Positions 1 through 8,696 are shown, counted from the first letter of the stretch. The stretch is 64,000 nt of DNA from Planctomycetota bacterium (GCA_014192625.1 BJHM01000007.1:62001-126000), one strand, 5' to 3'. Notes: generated by a model from the letters alone, not told the origin. Made by a program: numbers and translations.

Positions 1-274
1 CCGGCGAACGAAACACTGCAAGGTCGAAGCGGCGCAGGGTGCTCGCAGCAACGAGCTTGTCGACCAACACGATGTCGCCACTCTCACGGCTGCCGTAGAG
101 CGTTGGCTGCATGCTGTCTGTCGGCACGATGTAGCGATCGGCAACAAAGCGGCGCAACGCCTGCAGCGACAGCCACGCGACGAGCGCGACGATGGCGATA
201 TCGCGGACCAAAAGCCGCGTCGGCGAACCCTTTCGTGCCTTTTTTTCGTCCGGCAATCCCATCGATTGATTCAT
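1..274 (-). CDS. lepB: Signal peptidase I, N-terminal part (cut by window edge)
   Basis: Membrane-bound serine protease that removes signal peptides from exported proteins. The 91 visible residues start with a short basic tail, then a single membrane segment at about residues 24-40, then the S26 signature IVPTDSMQPTL. Ser54 within the Ser-Met pair is the expected nucleophile. The following GDIVLVDKL is the usual next conserved block; the catalytic lysine lies beyond the window. The ATG at 274-272 overlaps the aspartokinase stop as ATGA, so the two genes are probably translationally coupled. The family assignment rests on the signature motif; the rest of the protein cannot be seen. Confidence 0.9.
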   Translation of the reverse strand, partial: MNQSMGLPDEKKARKGSPTRLLVRDIAIVALVAWLSLQALRRFVADRYIVPTDSMQPTLYGSRESGDIVLVDKLVAASTLRRFDLAVFRSP

Positions 275-1587
275 GTTCCGGTGGGGAAAAACCGTTCGTG
301 AAGCTTGGTTACCGCGCGCCGACAATCAGTGTCATTGATGACTACTGCAAGCGTACTGCCGCGCGCGCCTTGCGAAGTGCAGCGCACCGGCACGCCTGAT
401 TCGGCGAGTGTCGACAGCACCATCGCCGCAGCACCGCCGCCCATCGCGCCGACCTCGCCAACGACACCGACCAGCGCCTGATCGCGTTCACAGCGCACAT
501 CGCCAAGCGTACGCAACTCCGGCAACAAGCTCTCTGCGAGCACCGAGTCGATCGCGATGGTCGCCGTCGCCGGCGACAACGCGATCGGCGAAACATCCAC
601 GCCTCGCGCACTGAGCAGTTCGAAGAGTCGCGCAAGAAACACGTGCTGCGGCTGAATCCTCTGGGCCGTTATCGTGCACAGAAGCAGCGCGAGTCGATGC
701 GCGATGCCACGTACCGGCCGGCCGTCGCGCACGGATCCTGCGACGATCAGCGTGCCCCTTGCCATCGGTTCTTCGGTGTTGAGCACGCGCACCGGAATGC
801 CACGACTCATGGCGGGTGCCATCGTCGCTGGGTGCAGCACCTTGCTACCAAACGCCGACAACTCGCTCGCCTCATCAAAGCTCATCTCGCGGATCGGCAA
901 AGCGGCCGGCACGAGTCGCGGGTCGGCAGTGCGCACACCATCGACATCTTTCCAGATTTGAATCTCTGCCGCCTTCACGCCCGCGCCAATAAGTGCCGCC
1001 GAATAGTCGCTGCCATTGCGCCCCAAGGTCGTCACGTGGCCTTCTCGGTCCTTGGCAATGAAGCCGGTAATCACCGGAACGCCCTCCAGCAACGCGATAG
1101 CGCGACCAATGCGCCCCTCATCCGGCAGCGGCCGCGCGCGCCCAAACGCCGAGTCGGTCAGGAGTCCAAGGTCCCATGCATCCACCGCATGTGCGGGCAG
1201 CCCTTCCGCAGAAAGAAATGCCGCCACCGTACGAGCGCACAGCCTTTCGCCGTAGCTGGCGAGATGGTCCATTACTTTTGGATTTACTGCGCCTACGAGT
1301 TGCACACCGCGCACGCAATCCGCGAGTTCATCGAGCAACGGGTCGAGCAGGTCATGTGGTAAGCAAAGTTCTGCCAGCACATCCCGGTGGCGCGCCGCTA
1401 TCGCGTTGGTATCCGCATCGCCCGCTGCGGCTTTCTCGGCCATGGCCAGCAGCGCGTCGGTAATACCTGCATGCGCCGACACAACTAGCGCTGGGCGCTG
1501 CTGCGCCCGTTCCTGCACAATGGCAGCAACCTGCCGAATGGTACGGCCATCGCTTACCGACGAGCCGCCGAACTTCATCACGATCAC
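271..1587 (-). CDS. lysC: Aspartate kinase
   Basis: Phosphorylates L-aspartate, the first step toward lysine, threonine and methionine. The 438-residue protein opens with the amino-acid-kinase signature KFGGSS (residues 5-10). It carries the TLGRNGSDYSAA segment typical of aspartokinases and the SKVLHP motif near the end of the kinase domain, followed by about 140 residues that fit paired regulatory ACT domains, so feedback control by an end product is likely. Length matches monofunctional aspartokinases; no homoserine dehydrogenase domain follows. The annotated start is GTG at 1587; an ATG three codons later (1578) is equally possible and neither has a good Shine-Dalgarno. It is divergent from the LeuA-like gene and overlaps lepB by 4 bases. 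Confidence 0.93.
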   Translation of the reverse strand: MIVMKFGGSSVSDGRTIRQVAAIVQERAQQRPALVVSAHAGITDALLAMAEKAAAGDADTNAIAARHRDVLAELCLPHDLLDPLLDELADCVRGVQLVGAVNPKVMDHLASYGERLCARTVAAFLSAEGLPAHAVDAWDLGLLTDSAFGRARPLPDEGRIGRAIALLEGVPVITGFIAKDREGHVTTLGRNGSDYSAALIGAGVKAAEIQIWKDVDGVRTADPRLVPAALPIREMSFDEASELSAFGSKVLHPATMAPAMSRGIPVRVLNTEEPMARGTLIVAGSVRDGRPVRGIAHRLALLLCTITAQRIQPQHVFLARLFELLSARGVDVSPIALSPATATIAIDSVLAESLLPELRTLGDVRCERDQALVGVVGEVGAMGGGAAAMVLSTLAESGVPVRCTSQGARGSTLAVVINDTDCRRAVTKLHERFFPTGT

Positions 1588-1600
1588 ATGCGCATGATGC

Positions 1601-1614
1601 AGGAGGCGGCTCCT
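1601..1614. promoter_or_regulatory. Inverted repeat in divergent lysC / LeuA-like spacer
   Basis: AGGAG (1601-1605) and CTCCT (1610-1614) form a perfect 5-bp inverted repeat with a 4-base loop in the only spacer between two divergent amino-acid-type genes. It could be an operator. On the plus strand AGGAGG could also serve as a ribosome site for a GTG at 1617. Too short to decide. Confidence 0.25.
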
Positions 1615-1640
1615 CCGTGCGAGTTCTCAGCGAATCAGGC

Positions 1641-2873
1641 ATGATCCGCCGTATGACGCGCATCGAGGAACTGATCCACGACTGGAATTCTCAGGATGGC
1701 GGAACGCGGCCGCAGCGCCCAATCCAATTTGACGACGAAACGCTCCGCGACGGGCTGCAATCACCCGCGGTGACCGACCCCCCCCTTGCACAAAAGCTCG
1801 AACTGCTCGAACTGATGGACAAGCTCGGCATCCATACCGCCAATCTAGGCCTACCTGGCGCCGGCGGCCGGCCGCGCGAGGACATCCTTTCCATGGCGCT
1901 GCACATAAAAGCGCAGCGACTCAGCATCGGCGCCAATGTCGCCTGTCGCACTGTCACAAGCGACATCGAGCCGGTGGTCGAGATTACGCAGCGGGCGGGC
2001 ATGCCAATCGAGGTCTGCGCGTTCATTGGCAGCAGCTACATCCGTCAATACGCGGAGGACTGGACGCTCGAAATGATGCTGCAAAATACGCGGCAGGCGC
2101 TGACGTTTGCGCGCAACCACCAATTACCGGTCATGTATGTCACAGAAGACACGACGCGCGCGCGGCCCGAGACCATCCGTGCGCTCTACGAAACGGCAAT
2201 CGAGCTCGGCGCCCGCCGGTTGTGCGTCTGCGACACTGTCGGCCACGCGACACCGCAGGGAGCACGTGCCGTAGTAAAGTTTGTCCGTGAACTCGCTGAC
2301 CAACACGACAAGACGATCGGCATCGACTGGCATGGCCACCGCGACCGCGACCTCGGCATCGCCAACTGCCTGGCTGCGATCGAGGCTGGCGCCGACCGCG
2401 TGCACGGCACGGCGCTAGGGGTCGGCGAACGCGCTGGCAATGCGCCAATGGATCTGCTGTTGGTCAACTGCCGCTTACAAGGCTGGATCCAAAACGACCT
2501 GACCACACTGCCGAAATACGTTCGGGCGGCGGCGAAGGCGTTGTGCGTCGACATCCCTCACAACTATCCGGTGCTCGGTGCGGATGCGTTTGAGACCGGC
2601 ACCGGCGTGCACGCTGCCGCAGTGGTAAAGGCGTATCGCAAAGGGGATGTCGCCCTCGCCGACGCGGTGTATTCCGGCGTGCCAGCGCACATGGTAGGCC
2701 TTCAGCAGCACATCGCCGTTGGCCCGATGAGCGGCAAGTCCAACGCGTCCTTCGCGCTCGAGAAGCTGGGCATTGATCCCACCGAGCAGCGGGTGCAAAT
2801 GGTCCTTGCCGCTGGCAAGTCGAGCAAGCGGCTACTCACCGCTGATGAGATTCGCGCAGCAATACAAAACTGA
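1641..2873 (+). CDS. LeuA-family (isopropylmalate/homocitrate synthase-like) TIM-barrel enzyme
   Basis: A DRE-TIM metallolyase of the 2-isopropylmalate synthase, homocitrate synthase and citramalate synthase group, which condense acetyl-CoA with a 2-oxo acid. Visible motifs are DDETLRDGLQ (residues 31-40, active-site Arg and metal Asp), HGHRD (231-235, metal-binding HxH) and GVGERAGN (260-267). The HGHRD motif differs from the HxHND pattern common in LeuA, and there is no C-terminal LeuA regulatory domain, so the 2-oxo-acid substrate cannot be named. The ATG at 1641 was chosen; a GTG at 1617 behind AGGAGG and an ATG at 1653 are alternatives. It is divergent from aspartokinase, which fits amino-acid synthesis. 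Confidence 0.8.
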   Translation: MIRRMTRIEELIHDWNSQDGGTRPQRPIQFDDETLRDGLQSPAVTDPPLAQKLELLELMDKLGIHTANLGLPGAGGRPREDILSMALHIKAQRLSIGANVACRTVTSDIEPVVEITQRAGMPIEVCAFIGSSYIRQYAEDWTLEMMLQNTRQALTFARNHQLPVMYVTEDTTRARPETIRALYETAIELGARRLCVCDTVGHATPQGARAVVKFVRELADQHDKTIGIDWHGHRDRDLGIANCLAAIEAGADRVHGTALGVGERAGNAPMDLLLVNCRLQGWIQNDLTTLPKYVRAAAKALCVDIPHNYPVLGADAFETGTGVHAAAVVKAYRKGDVALADAVYSGVPAHMVGLQQHIAVGPMSGKSNASFALEKLGIDPTEQRVQMVLAAGKSSKRLLTADEIRAAIQN

Positions 2874-2954
2874 TCCGTCTCAGCTTGCGCCAAAACGATG
2901 CGCCGCGGGTCAAGCAGGCACAGCTATGCGTCGATCCCATACTTTAGGTAACGC

Positions 2955-3314
2955 ATGGACCAAGTGCTCGACATGGCGGTCGTCGATGAGCTGCTGTCGC
3001 TAACAGACGAAGGCGATCCAGAGCTGTTGCTCGATTTGATAAAGCTCTACCTCGACGATGGCCCACTAAAGATTGACAGCCTGTTTCGGGGCATCGCTGC
3101 GGTCGATTTCGACGAAGTGGAGCGCGCCGCGCATTCGCTGAAGGGCTCCTCGGGCAACCTCGGCGCGCGCTTGCTGCAAGAAACCTGCGAACAGTTGCAG
3201 AACACTTCGCGGCTGCACGATCAGAGCACGACCAGGCGCCTTACCCAGCAGGCAATGGCGCAGTTTGCTGACGTCCGCGCCGAGCTACTGCAGCTGCAAC
3301 GAAGATACTCCTAG
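2955..3314 (+). CDS. Stand-alone Hpt (histidine phosphotransfer) domain protein
   Basis: A 119-residue, all-helical protein with the Hpt signature AAHSLKGSSGNLGA, where His60 is the expected phospho-acceptor. Such proteins relay phosphoryl groups between hybrid histidine kinases and response regulators in the cytoplasm. No kinase or regulator is adjacent, so its partners are unknown. The ATG at 2955 has AGG six bases upstream and a TACTTT hexamer at 2940-2945. It lies 81 bases after the LeuA-like gene on the same strand. The family call is strong and the pathway unknown. Confidence 0.88.
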   Translation: MDQVLDMAVVDELLSLTDEGDPELLLDLIKLYLDDGPLKIDSLFRGIAAVDFDEVERAAHSLKGSSGNLGARLLQETCEQLQNTSRLHDQSTTRRLTQQAMAQFADVRAELLQLQRRYS

Positions 3315-3324
3315 CACTACCTAG

Positions 3325-3669
3325 CTACTGCGCGCCGTGGCGACGCAACTCACCACCCGTGGCAATCGGCTTTGCTGGCTGCTTCACCGGCGCCCTCGTG
3401 ACTGGTGGCTTCGCGGGTAACTCGACTTGCTTTGCCGGCAGCGTGAAAGGTGCCACCTGCTCCGAAGGGACACCGCGGGCCCCTGCTGGCAACAGAGTCT
3501 GGGTGTCCGCAGCTACCCCGCCCGACTCCCACGTGCTGGCCTTGCCCTGGTAAACGCACCGATGGCACTTGTGATAGTTGCAGCTCTGCCGCGAGAGGCA
3601 GTCGGTGGTGCTGATCTTGTGCAAGATCAACGGGGTCGATGGACCCTCGATGGTGGGGCAAACTCTCAT
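3325..3669 (-). CDS. Small Cys/His-rich protein of unknown function
   Basis: Predicted 114-residue protein not matched to any family I know. The N-terminal half contains a tight cluster of cysteines and histidines (CNYHKCHRCVYQGKA, residues about 32-46) that looks like a metal-binding knuckle. The C-terminal 50 residues are a Pro/Lys/Ala-rich low-complexity tail. The reading frame uses GC-ending codons in the same way as its neighbours, which supports it being coding. The ATG at 3669 was preferred over an upstream ATG at 3723; neither has a ribosome site. It lies between the Hpt gene (convergent) and the TIM-barrel isomerase (same strand). If it is not a gene, 3315-3752 is a 438-base stretch with no other feature. 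Confidence 0.5.
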   Translation of the reverse strand: MRVCPTIEGPSTPLILHKISTTDCLSRQSCNYHKCHRCVYQGKASTWESGGVAADTQTLLPAGARGVPSEQVAPFTLPAKQVELPAKPPVTRAPVKQPAKPIATGGELRRHGAQ

Positions 3670-3752
3670 TCGGTTGGTGTGGTGGTAGGCACGGCTAAAA
3701 CTAGACCACCGCTGTTGCGGCATTGCTCAGGATAGGGGTAGCAGGGGTCGGG

Positions 3753-4586
3753 TCAACGACGAGCCGCACTCAGAACCTCGCGCCAGATACGGATGCACGT
3801 ATCAACGGCGATCGGTGCCATGTGACTGTGGCGCGACAACTCAAAGCAAACGGGGCCTCGGTAGCCACTGTCATGCAGGGTGTTTAGCACGGTACTGAAA
3901 CTCACTTCGCCAGTCCCCGGCAACAGATGTTCGTGAATGCCGCGCCGCATGTCTTCTAAATGCGTTTGTGCCAAAAACGGGACCAGCGGCGGGATCACGC
4001 TCAGCGGCTCCCCTTCCCATTCAGCGTAAAGGTGGCCGATGTCGAGTGTCAGCAGAGGCGCTTCCGCACCCAGGTCGCTACGCAGTTGCCGCCATTGTGC
4101 GGTGGTTGCAACCGCCATTCCAGGCTCAGGCTCAAACGAGGGCACAAGACCCTGATCGCGAATCGCCGCGCAGGTGATACGCACACCATCGCGCAACAAC
4201 TGCTGCGAATCCGGGCCGGGCAAATGGTCGATTCCGGACCAGAACGACACGACACGAGCGCCGAGATCACGGCCGAGCACGGCACAGCGACGGTAATAAT
4301 CAAAACGGCGCGCACGCAGGGCGGCATCGCGCGTCATCAGCGTCGGCTCATGCTTGTGCTGCGGATCGAGCACAAACCGCGCACCGGTCTCGATCACGAC
4401 TGTGAGCTTTAGTTGCGTGAGCAGTGCAGCGATCGCGTCCACCTCGCGCGCGCTGCTGCAGAACGGATCGAGATGACCAACGTCAGGCGTCAACGCCACC
4501 ACGCAGACACCGCGGTCGGCGAGCAACCGAAGCGCCTCGTCGAGCCGGTGATTTTGCAGACCGCTGGTGTGGTATCCGAGCTGCAC
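3753..4586 (-). CDS. Sugar phosphate isomerase/epimerase-like TIM barrel
   Basis: A 277-residue member of the xylose-isomerase-like / AP-endonuclease-2 TIM-barrel superfamily. Putative metal ligands follow the family order: a Glu in VVIETGARF, a Glu in SFEPEPGM, the Asp and His in TLDIGHLY, and the His and Glu in THLEDMRRG, ending with CFELSRH. Members isomerise or epimerise sugars and inositol-like compounds, or act as hydroxypyruvate isomerases. The substrate cannot be read from the sequence. It lies 11 bases downstream of rsmB on the same strand, so probably co-transcribed with fmt and rsmB. Cytoplasmic, no signal peptide. Confidence 0.75.
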   Translation of the reverse strand: MQLGYHTSGLQNHRLDEALRLLADRGVCVVALTPDVGHLDPFCSSAREVDAIAALLTQLKLTVVIETGARFVLDPQHKHEPTLMTRDAALRARRFDYYRRCAVLGRDLGARVVSFWSGIDHLPGPDSQQLLRDGVRITCAAIRDQGLVPSFEPEPGMAVATTAQWRQLRSDLGAEAPLLTLDIGHLYAEWEGEPLSVIPPLVPFLAQTHLEDMRRGIHEHLLPGTGEVSFSTVLNTLHDSGYRGPVCFELSRHSHMAPIAVDTCIRIWREVLSAARR

Positions 4587-4597
4587 GACGTGCTGTC

Positions 4598-5929
4598 TTA
4601 TCCGCGCCCGCCGCTACTCGGAATCCCCGTCGTCAAACCGGCGCGCAACACCGCAAAGAAACCCCCGTCGTGACGGTGTTTGGCAGGCAGCGTGAGTTCG
4701 GAACTCAACAACTGAACCCCGTTGCTGAGCACCGAACGCACAACATCGAGGTTCTCTTCGGGCTCGATCGAGCAGGTCGAATAGACCACTCGGCCACCAG
4801 GTTTTACGCAGCGCAGCGCCTGCTTTAGTAGCTCCCGTTGCAACTCGGCCAACTGCGCAAAACTGCCGCTGCGCAGGCGGTAGCGGACTTCGACGCGGCG
4901 AGCAAGCACGCCGGTATTGGAGCACGGCACATCAACGAGCACCGCGTCCGCAGTGGCAACGGGCAGCTTTGCCGCGTCATCGAGCACCACTAAGCGATCG
5001 CCGAGCCGCAGCCTTTGCACGTTTTCAAGAATGCGCGGCCTTCGCGCTACATCGATGTCCCATGCGAGCACCCGCCCGGCTTGACCAACACGCTCGGCGA
5101 GCAGCGTGCTTTTAGTGCCCGGGGCAGCGCACAAGTCGACGATCGTCTCGCCTGGCGCGGCGTCCACCGCGAGTGCCGCGCGCATCGCCGTCGGATCCTG
5201 TGCAACAAAAAAGCCTTCCAGAAATGCCGCCGTACCAAACGGTGAGGCACCGCCAGTCCAGCGCACCATGGCGCCGTCGACCGCGCACTCGACCGCCGCG
5301 GAGGTGAGCTTTGCGGCAAGGTCTTCCGCAACAACACCCCGACAGGGGCGCAGCGTGATGGCCGGCACCGCGCTAGCCGCCGCGGCAATCTCAGTCACGG
5401 CATCCTTGCCATGATTTTCTTGCCATCGCGCAACCAGAAAATCGGGCAGTGAAAAACGCACCGCCAACAGTTTGCTCGGATCACTGAGCAGTGGCTTTGA
5501 CAGTTTCAGGAGCCGGCCTTTCAGCAAAGCAAACTCGTGCAGCGGCCGCTTGGCATCCGGCTCCCCATCGCTCACACACTCCGAGAGCCTGCGCAGAACA
5601 GCATTGGCAAAACCCTTGCCATGCTGCACCAACTCGACCGTCTCATGCACCGCCGCGCGCGCGGGCACGCCGCCGAGCAACAGCAACTGGTAAGCACCAA
5701 GGCGCAGGGCAGAGCACAACCTTTGGTCATCCGGCAGACCACGATGCGCAAACACCGCGAGTGCCGCATCGAGAAAGCGTTGGTTGCGCAGCACGCCATG
5801 CGTGAGCTCCGAAGCGAAGGCGCGTTCGCGCGGCTCGAGCTGTTCGTGTTGCAGGAGTTCGGCGATGCGTTCGCCGCGTCCGCGTTCGAACTGCACCAAC
5901 GCACGAAGTGTTGCGGCGCGAGCGGTCAT
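4598..5929 (-). CDS. rsmB: 16S rRNA m5C967 methyltransferase
   Basis: Methylates cytosine 967 of 16S rRNA using S-adenosylmethionine. The N-terminal third is a NusB-like helical RNA-binding domain. The methyltransferase domain follows with DLCAAPGTKS (SAM-binding motif I), DVPCSNTGVL (motif IV with its cysteine) and YSTCSIEPEEN (motif VI with the catalytic TCS). The ATG at 5929 gives the expected N-terminus MTARAATLRAL; upstream in-frame starts at 5968 and 6001 would overlap fmt. It sits 22 bases after fmt, the classic fmt-rsmB (sun) pairing. Confidence 0.93.
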   Translation of the reverse strand: MTARAATLRALVQFERGRGERIAELLQHEQLEPRERAFASELTHGVLRNQRFLDAALAVFAHRGLPDDQRLCSALRLGAYQLLLLGGVPARAAVHETVELVQHGKGFANAVLRRLSECVSDGEPDAKRPLHEFALLKGRLLKLSKPLLSDPSKLLAVRFSLPDFLVARWQENHGKDAVTEIAAAASAVPAITLRPCRGVVAEDLAAKLTSAAVECAVDGAMVRWTGGASPFGTAAFLEGFFVAQDPTAMRAALAVDAAPGETIVDLCAAPGTKSTLLAERVGQAGRVLAWDIDVARRPRILENVQRLRLGDRLVVLDDAAKLPVATADAVLVDVPCSNTGVLARRVEVRYRLRSGSFAQLAELQRELLKQALRCVKPGGRVVYSTCSIEPEENLDVVRSVLSNGVQLLSSELTLPAKHRHDGGFFAVLRAGLTTGIPSSGGRG

Positions 5930-5951
5930 GTTTCGTTCTAGCAGTAGCAGG

Positions 5952-6893
5952 TCAGCTAAACCGCGCATCGGGCGCGATGTGATGTCCGCGCACAAACTCA
6001 CCCGCGGTCATATTTCTTCCGTTCTCAGGCTTAATGCGGGTGATGCGGAACAGGTCTTTGCCGGTGCAAACCCGAATGCCTTCTTCGCCAGAAGACTGAA
6101 GGGCACCTGGAATCCCGAGGCCGTAGATGTCCTGCTCAACGAAACCTTCCATGACAATGAGTCGCTTGGCGCCGAGCCGCGTCTGCGCGCCAGGCTTTGG
6201 CGTCATCGCTCGCACCAGAAGGTCGATCTTGATCGCCGATTGGCGCCAGTTGATCACGCCGTCGATCTTTTCGATCTTCTTCGCGTAGGACACCTTGCTG
6301 TCGTCCTGCTGTTGATACTTGGCCTTGCCTGAAGCAATCATCTGGATCGCATTCACCAGCGCCTTACCCGACAACGCCGCGAGCCGCGCGCGCAACTGGC
6401 CTGCGTTTTCCTTGGCGTCGATCGGCGTTTTTTCCTGCAGCAAAATATCGCCGGCATCGAGCGCCTCGATGATGCGCATGATCGTGATGCCGGTTTCGGA
6501 ATGGCCTTGCCAGAGTGCATGCTGAATCGGCGCCGCACCTCGGAAATACGGCAGCAACGAGGCGTGCGCGTTGATGTGGCCCAACTTGGGCAGCGCCAGC
6601 AACTGAGGCTTTAGGATCACCCCGTAGCTGATGACCACGCCGAGATCGGGTTTCAGCGCATGCAACTGGTCGATGAACTCGGCCGAATGCGGATCTTCCG
6701 GCTGCGCGCACGCAAGCCCGAGCGCTTGCGCCGCAAGCTTGATTTCGTTGTCGTAAATCTTACGGCCACGACCGCGCGGCGCGTCGGGCTTGGTGACCAC
6801 AAGCAATGGCGCAAGGCCACCCGCCTTTAGGGCCTGCAGAGCAGAAACAGCAAACTCACTGCTGCCAAAGAACACTGTGCGAAGGTCTGGCAA
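5952..6893 (-). CDS. fmt: Methionyl-tRNA formyltransferase
   Basis: Formylates initiator Met-tRNA with 10-formyl-THF. The 313-residue length is normal for the family. Catalytic residues are visible as Asn108 and His110 in NAHASLLPYFRG, with Asp147 in LDAGDIL. The C-terminal OB-like domain completes the protein. The start at 6893 is a TTG; the next in-frame option (GTG at 6875) would trim the first strand of the Rossmann fold, so TTG is preferred. No ribosome site is evident. First gene of the fmt-rsmB-isomerase group, divergent from the HIT-like gene. Confidence 0.95.
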   Translation of the reverse strand: MPDLRTVFFGSSEFAVSALQALKAGGLAPLLVVTKPDAPRGRGRKIYDNEIKLAAQALGLACAQPEDPHSAEFIDQLHALKPDLGVVISYGVILKPQLLALPKLGHINAHASLLPYFRGAAPIQHALWQGHSETGITIMRIIEALDAGDILLQEKTPIDAKENAGQLRARLAALSGKALVNAIQMIASGKAKYQQQDDSKVSYAKKIEKIDGVINWRQSAIKIDLLVRAMTPKPGAQTRLGAKRLIVMEGFVEQDIYGLGIPGALQSSGEEGIRVCTGKDLFRITRIKPENGRNMTAGEFVRGHHIAPDARFS

Positions 6894-6976
6894 ATGTCGT
6901 TCGTTTTAGGCGCTGCCGAGTTGATGACTGATGCGTGGCAAAGAAAGCGTGCGGGCGCAATCATGCGGGACGAACC

Positions 6977-7777
6977 ATGAACGTCGAACAACCGAATCCC
7001 GGCAAAAACGAAGCCGTGCCATTTTCGCCAGCCGAGCGGCGGCGTTTGACCGTGTTTGGCGCGCCCGCAGAGCTGGTTTTGGTGCCCGAACGTGCAGCGC
7101 GCCCCGGCAAACCCAGCGCGGACCGGCTTTTGTTTTGCACAGACGTCGTCACGCGGATTCTCGCCGAAGAAACGTCGTGGCAGGACGAGTCGATCGCAAT
7201 CACACCTAATCGCTACCCGTTTGCGGCAGCCCAGCAGATTTACTGGGCCAGGCGCAGGACCCGAGAACACGACGCGGTGTTTTTGGCCAGCGTGTTCGCG
7301 GCCGTCGATGGCTGCGGGGGTGCAGGCATGATCAACAATATCGGCGCCGCCGCGTCGATCCCGCACGCACATGCACATGTGACCAGCGAGCGGTTGCCGT
7401 TCCTCGGTGCGCTACGCACACTGCCGTTGACGGCGGATTGGTTTTCACCTTCAACCTCGGTCTCCTTGGTGGCGGCGGATTTGCCGCTGTGCCTGATCGG
7501 CGTGCGGGGGCCTGCCGCAGCGCGGGCCTTGGCCGTTGCGGCGCTGCAGATGTGCCGCATGACGGCCGCGGTCAACATGGTGATGCAAGACGGCACAACA
7601 TGGCTCTACCCGCGTTCTGCGATCGAGACGCCGGCACCGCACTTTCCGTATGCGCTCGGCGCCGCCGAGGTTTGGGGTCGCTGGTGCTACTCAGACCGCG
7701 CGGCTTTCACAGCCGCAACCTCGGCCACACTCGAACGTGCGCTCACAACCGCCGGCTGCGCGGCACTAGCGGTCTAG
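6977..7777 (+). CDS. HIT/GalT-superfamily nucleotidyltransferase or phosphorylase-like protein
   Basis: A 266-residue protein with the histidine triad PHAHAHV (His130, 132, 134) preceded by TPNRYPFA, the layout of GalT, Ap4A phosphorylase and GDP-hexose phosphorylase enzymes. In these a histidine forms a nucleotidyl-enzyme intermediate. The third histidine makes this HxHxH, where GalT and Ap4A phosphorylases have Gln, so it may be a hydrolase or an unassigned subfamily. The ATG at 6977 was chosen; a GTG at 6935 would add 14 residues. The stop overlaps the convergent scpA by 4 bases. The substrate is unknown. Confidence 0.65.
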   Translation: MNVEQPNPGKNEAVPFSPAERRRLTVFGAPAELVLVPERAARPGKPSADRLLFCTDVVTRILAEETSWQDESIAITPNRYPFAAAQQIYWARRRTREHDAVFLASVFAAVDGCGGAGMINNIGAAASIPHAHAHVTSERLPFLGALRTLPLTADWFSPSTSVSLVAADLPLCLIGVRGPAAARALAVAALQMCRMTAAVNMVMQDGTTWLYPRSAIETPAPHFPYALGAAEVWGRWCYSDRAAFTAATSATLERALTTAGCAALAV

Positions 7778-8664
7778 TCTGACGAGGCTACTTCGCCAAC
7801 GTCCGGCTCACTGCGGTCGGGGATCTGCGATTGGGCCAAATCCCCTGACTCGCCCTCGTGCTCCGCAAGTTCTGCGTCGCGCCTTTGCTGCAACTCTTCG
7901 TCGGCAGTGATGCCTGCGAGAATCTGCTCCGCCGTGACCTCATCGCCACCGCGGAATGCGAGCTGGATCGAGCCAAAACAGTGCTCTTGGTGAGCGCGCA
8001 GGTAGCCCTGCTTCATCATCTCAAGCAGGGCGATGAGCGTGCCAATCAAACCGTAGCGGCCCTCGCTCACGTCGAACACATCGCGGAACTCAACGTCGCG
8101 CTTTTGCCTAAATCGATCGAGCAGGCGGCGGGTATAGAAGCCAACGTCACGCTTCTGCACCTCGATATGCATGGTCGCATGCTGGCCAATCTCGTCGAGC
8201 AACTTGCTGAACGCGGCTGTCAGATCCCAGACTTGGATGTTGCCGATGTCGAGCAAGTCATCGTCATCCTGATCCTGCAGATGACTTGGCACCGACAACA
8301 CGAGTGGCGCCTGCCGCGAGCGCACATCCGCGCGCGTGTCCAACTCCCTCGCCAGATCGCGGTAACGCTTGTATTCCAGCAAGCGGCGGATGAGGTCGTC
8401 GCGTGGATCTAGCTCCTCTTCTAACTCGATAACCTCCGACGGCAGCAGCTCCCGCGACTTGATTTCCATCAAGGAACTAGCCATCACCACGAAGTCGCCG
8501 ACGTCTTGGAGGTCAAGTTGCTGCAGGACCGCGAGGTGCTTTAGGAAGTCCTCGAGGATTGCGGCAATACGGATTTCGTGGACATCAACTTCCTGCTGCT
8601 TCACCAGGTGGAGCAGCAAGTCCATCGGGCCAGAAAAAACAGGCAGCTGAACACGGTACGACAC
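7774..8664 (-). CDS. scpA: Segregation and condensation protein A
   Basis: The kleisin subunit of the bacterial SMC-ScpAB condensin complex, acting in chromosome compaction and segregation. The N-terminus (VFSGPMDLLLHLVKQQ) is the typical ScpA opening that contacts the SMC neck. The middle ELLPSE segment and the C-terminal winged-helix region (DEVTAEQILAG) also fit, followed by an acidic tail. 296 residues is slightly long owing to that tail. No scpB or smc is in the window. Divergent from kdsD, with a 44-base spacer. Confidence 0.92.
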   Translation of the reverse strand: MSYRVQLPVFSGPMDLLLHLVKQQEVDVHEIRIAAILEDFLKHLAVLQQLDLQDVGDFVVMASSLMEIKSRELLPSEVIELEEELDPRDDLIRRLLEYKRYRDLARELDTRADVRSRQAPLVLSVPSHLQDQDDDDLLDIGNIQVWDLTAAFSKLLDEIGQHATMHIEVQKRDVGFYTRRLLDRFRQKRDVEFRDVFDVSEGRYGLIGTLIALLEMMKQGYLRAHQEHCFGSIQLAFRGGDEVTAEQILAGITADEELQQRRDAELAEHEGESGDLAQSQIPDRSEPDVGEVASSD

Positions 8665-8690
8665 CTACAGAAAGCATAGCGTCGAGATGC

Positions 8691-8696
8691 GATAAT
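8691..8696 (+). promoter_or_regulatory. Putative -10 element for kdsD operon
   Basis: GATAAT, 12 bases before the kdsD ATG at 8709, in the divergent scpA-kdsD spacer. If it is the -10 box the transcript would have only a few leader bases. No convincing -35 or Shine-Dalgarno was seen. Confidence 0.3.

Noticed and set aside
643-1362. Plus-strand open frame of 239 codons
   Set aside because: Antisense shadow of aspartokinase, rich in Arg/His/Ala as expected for a GC-rich shadow frame.
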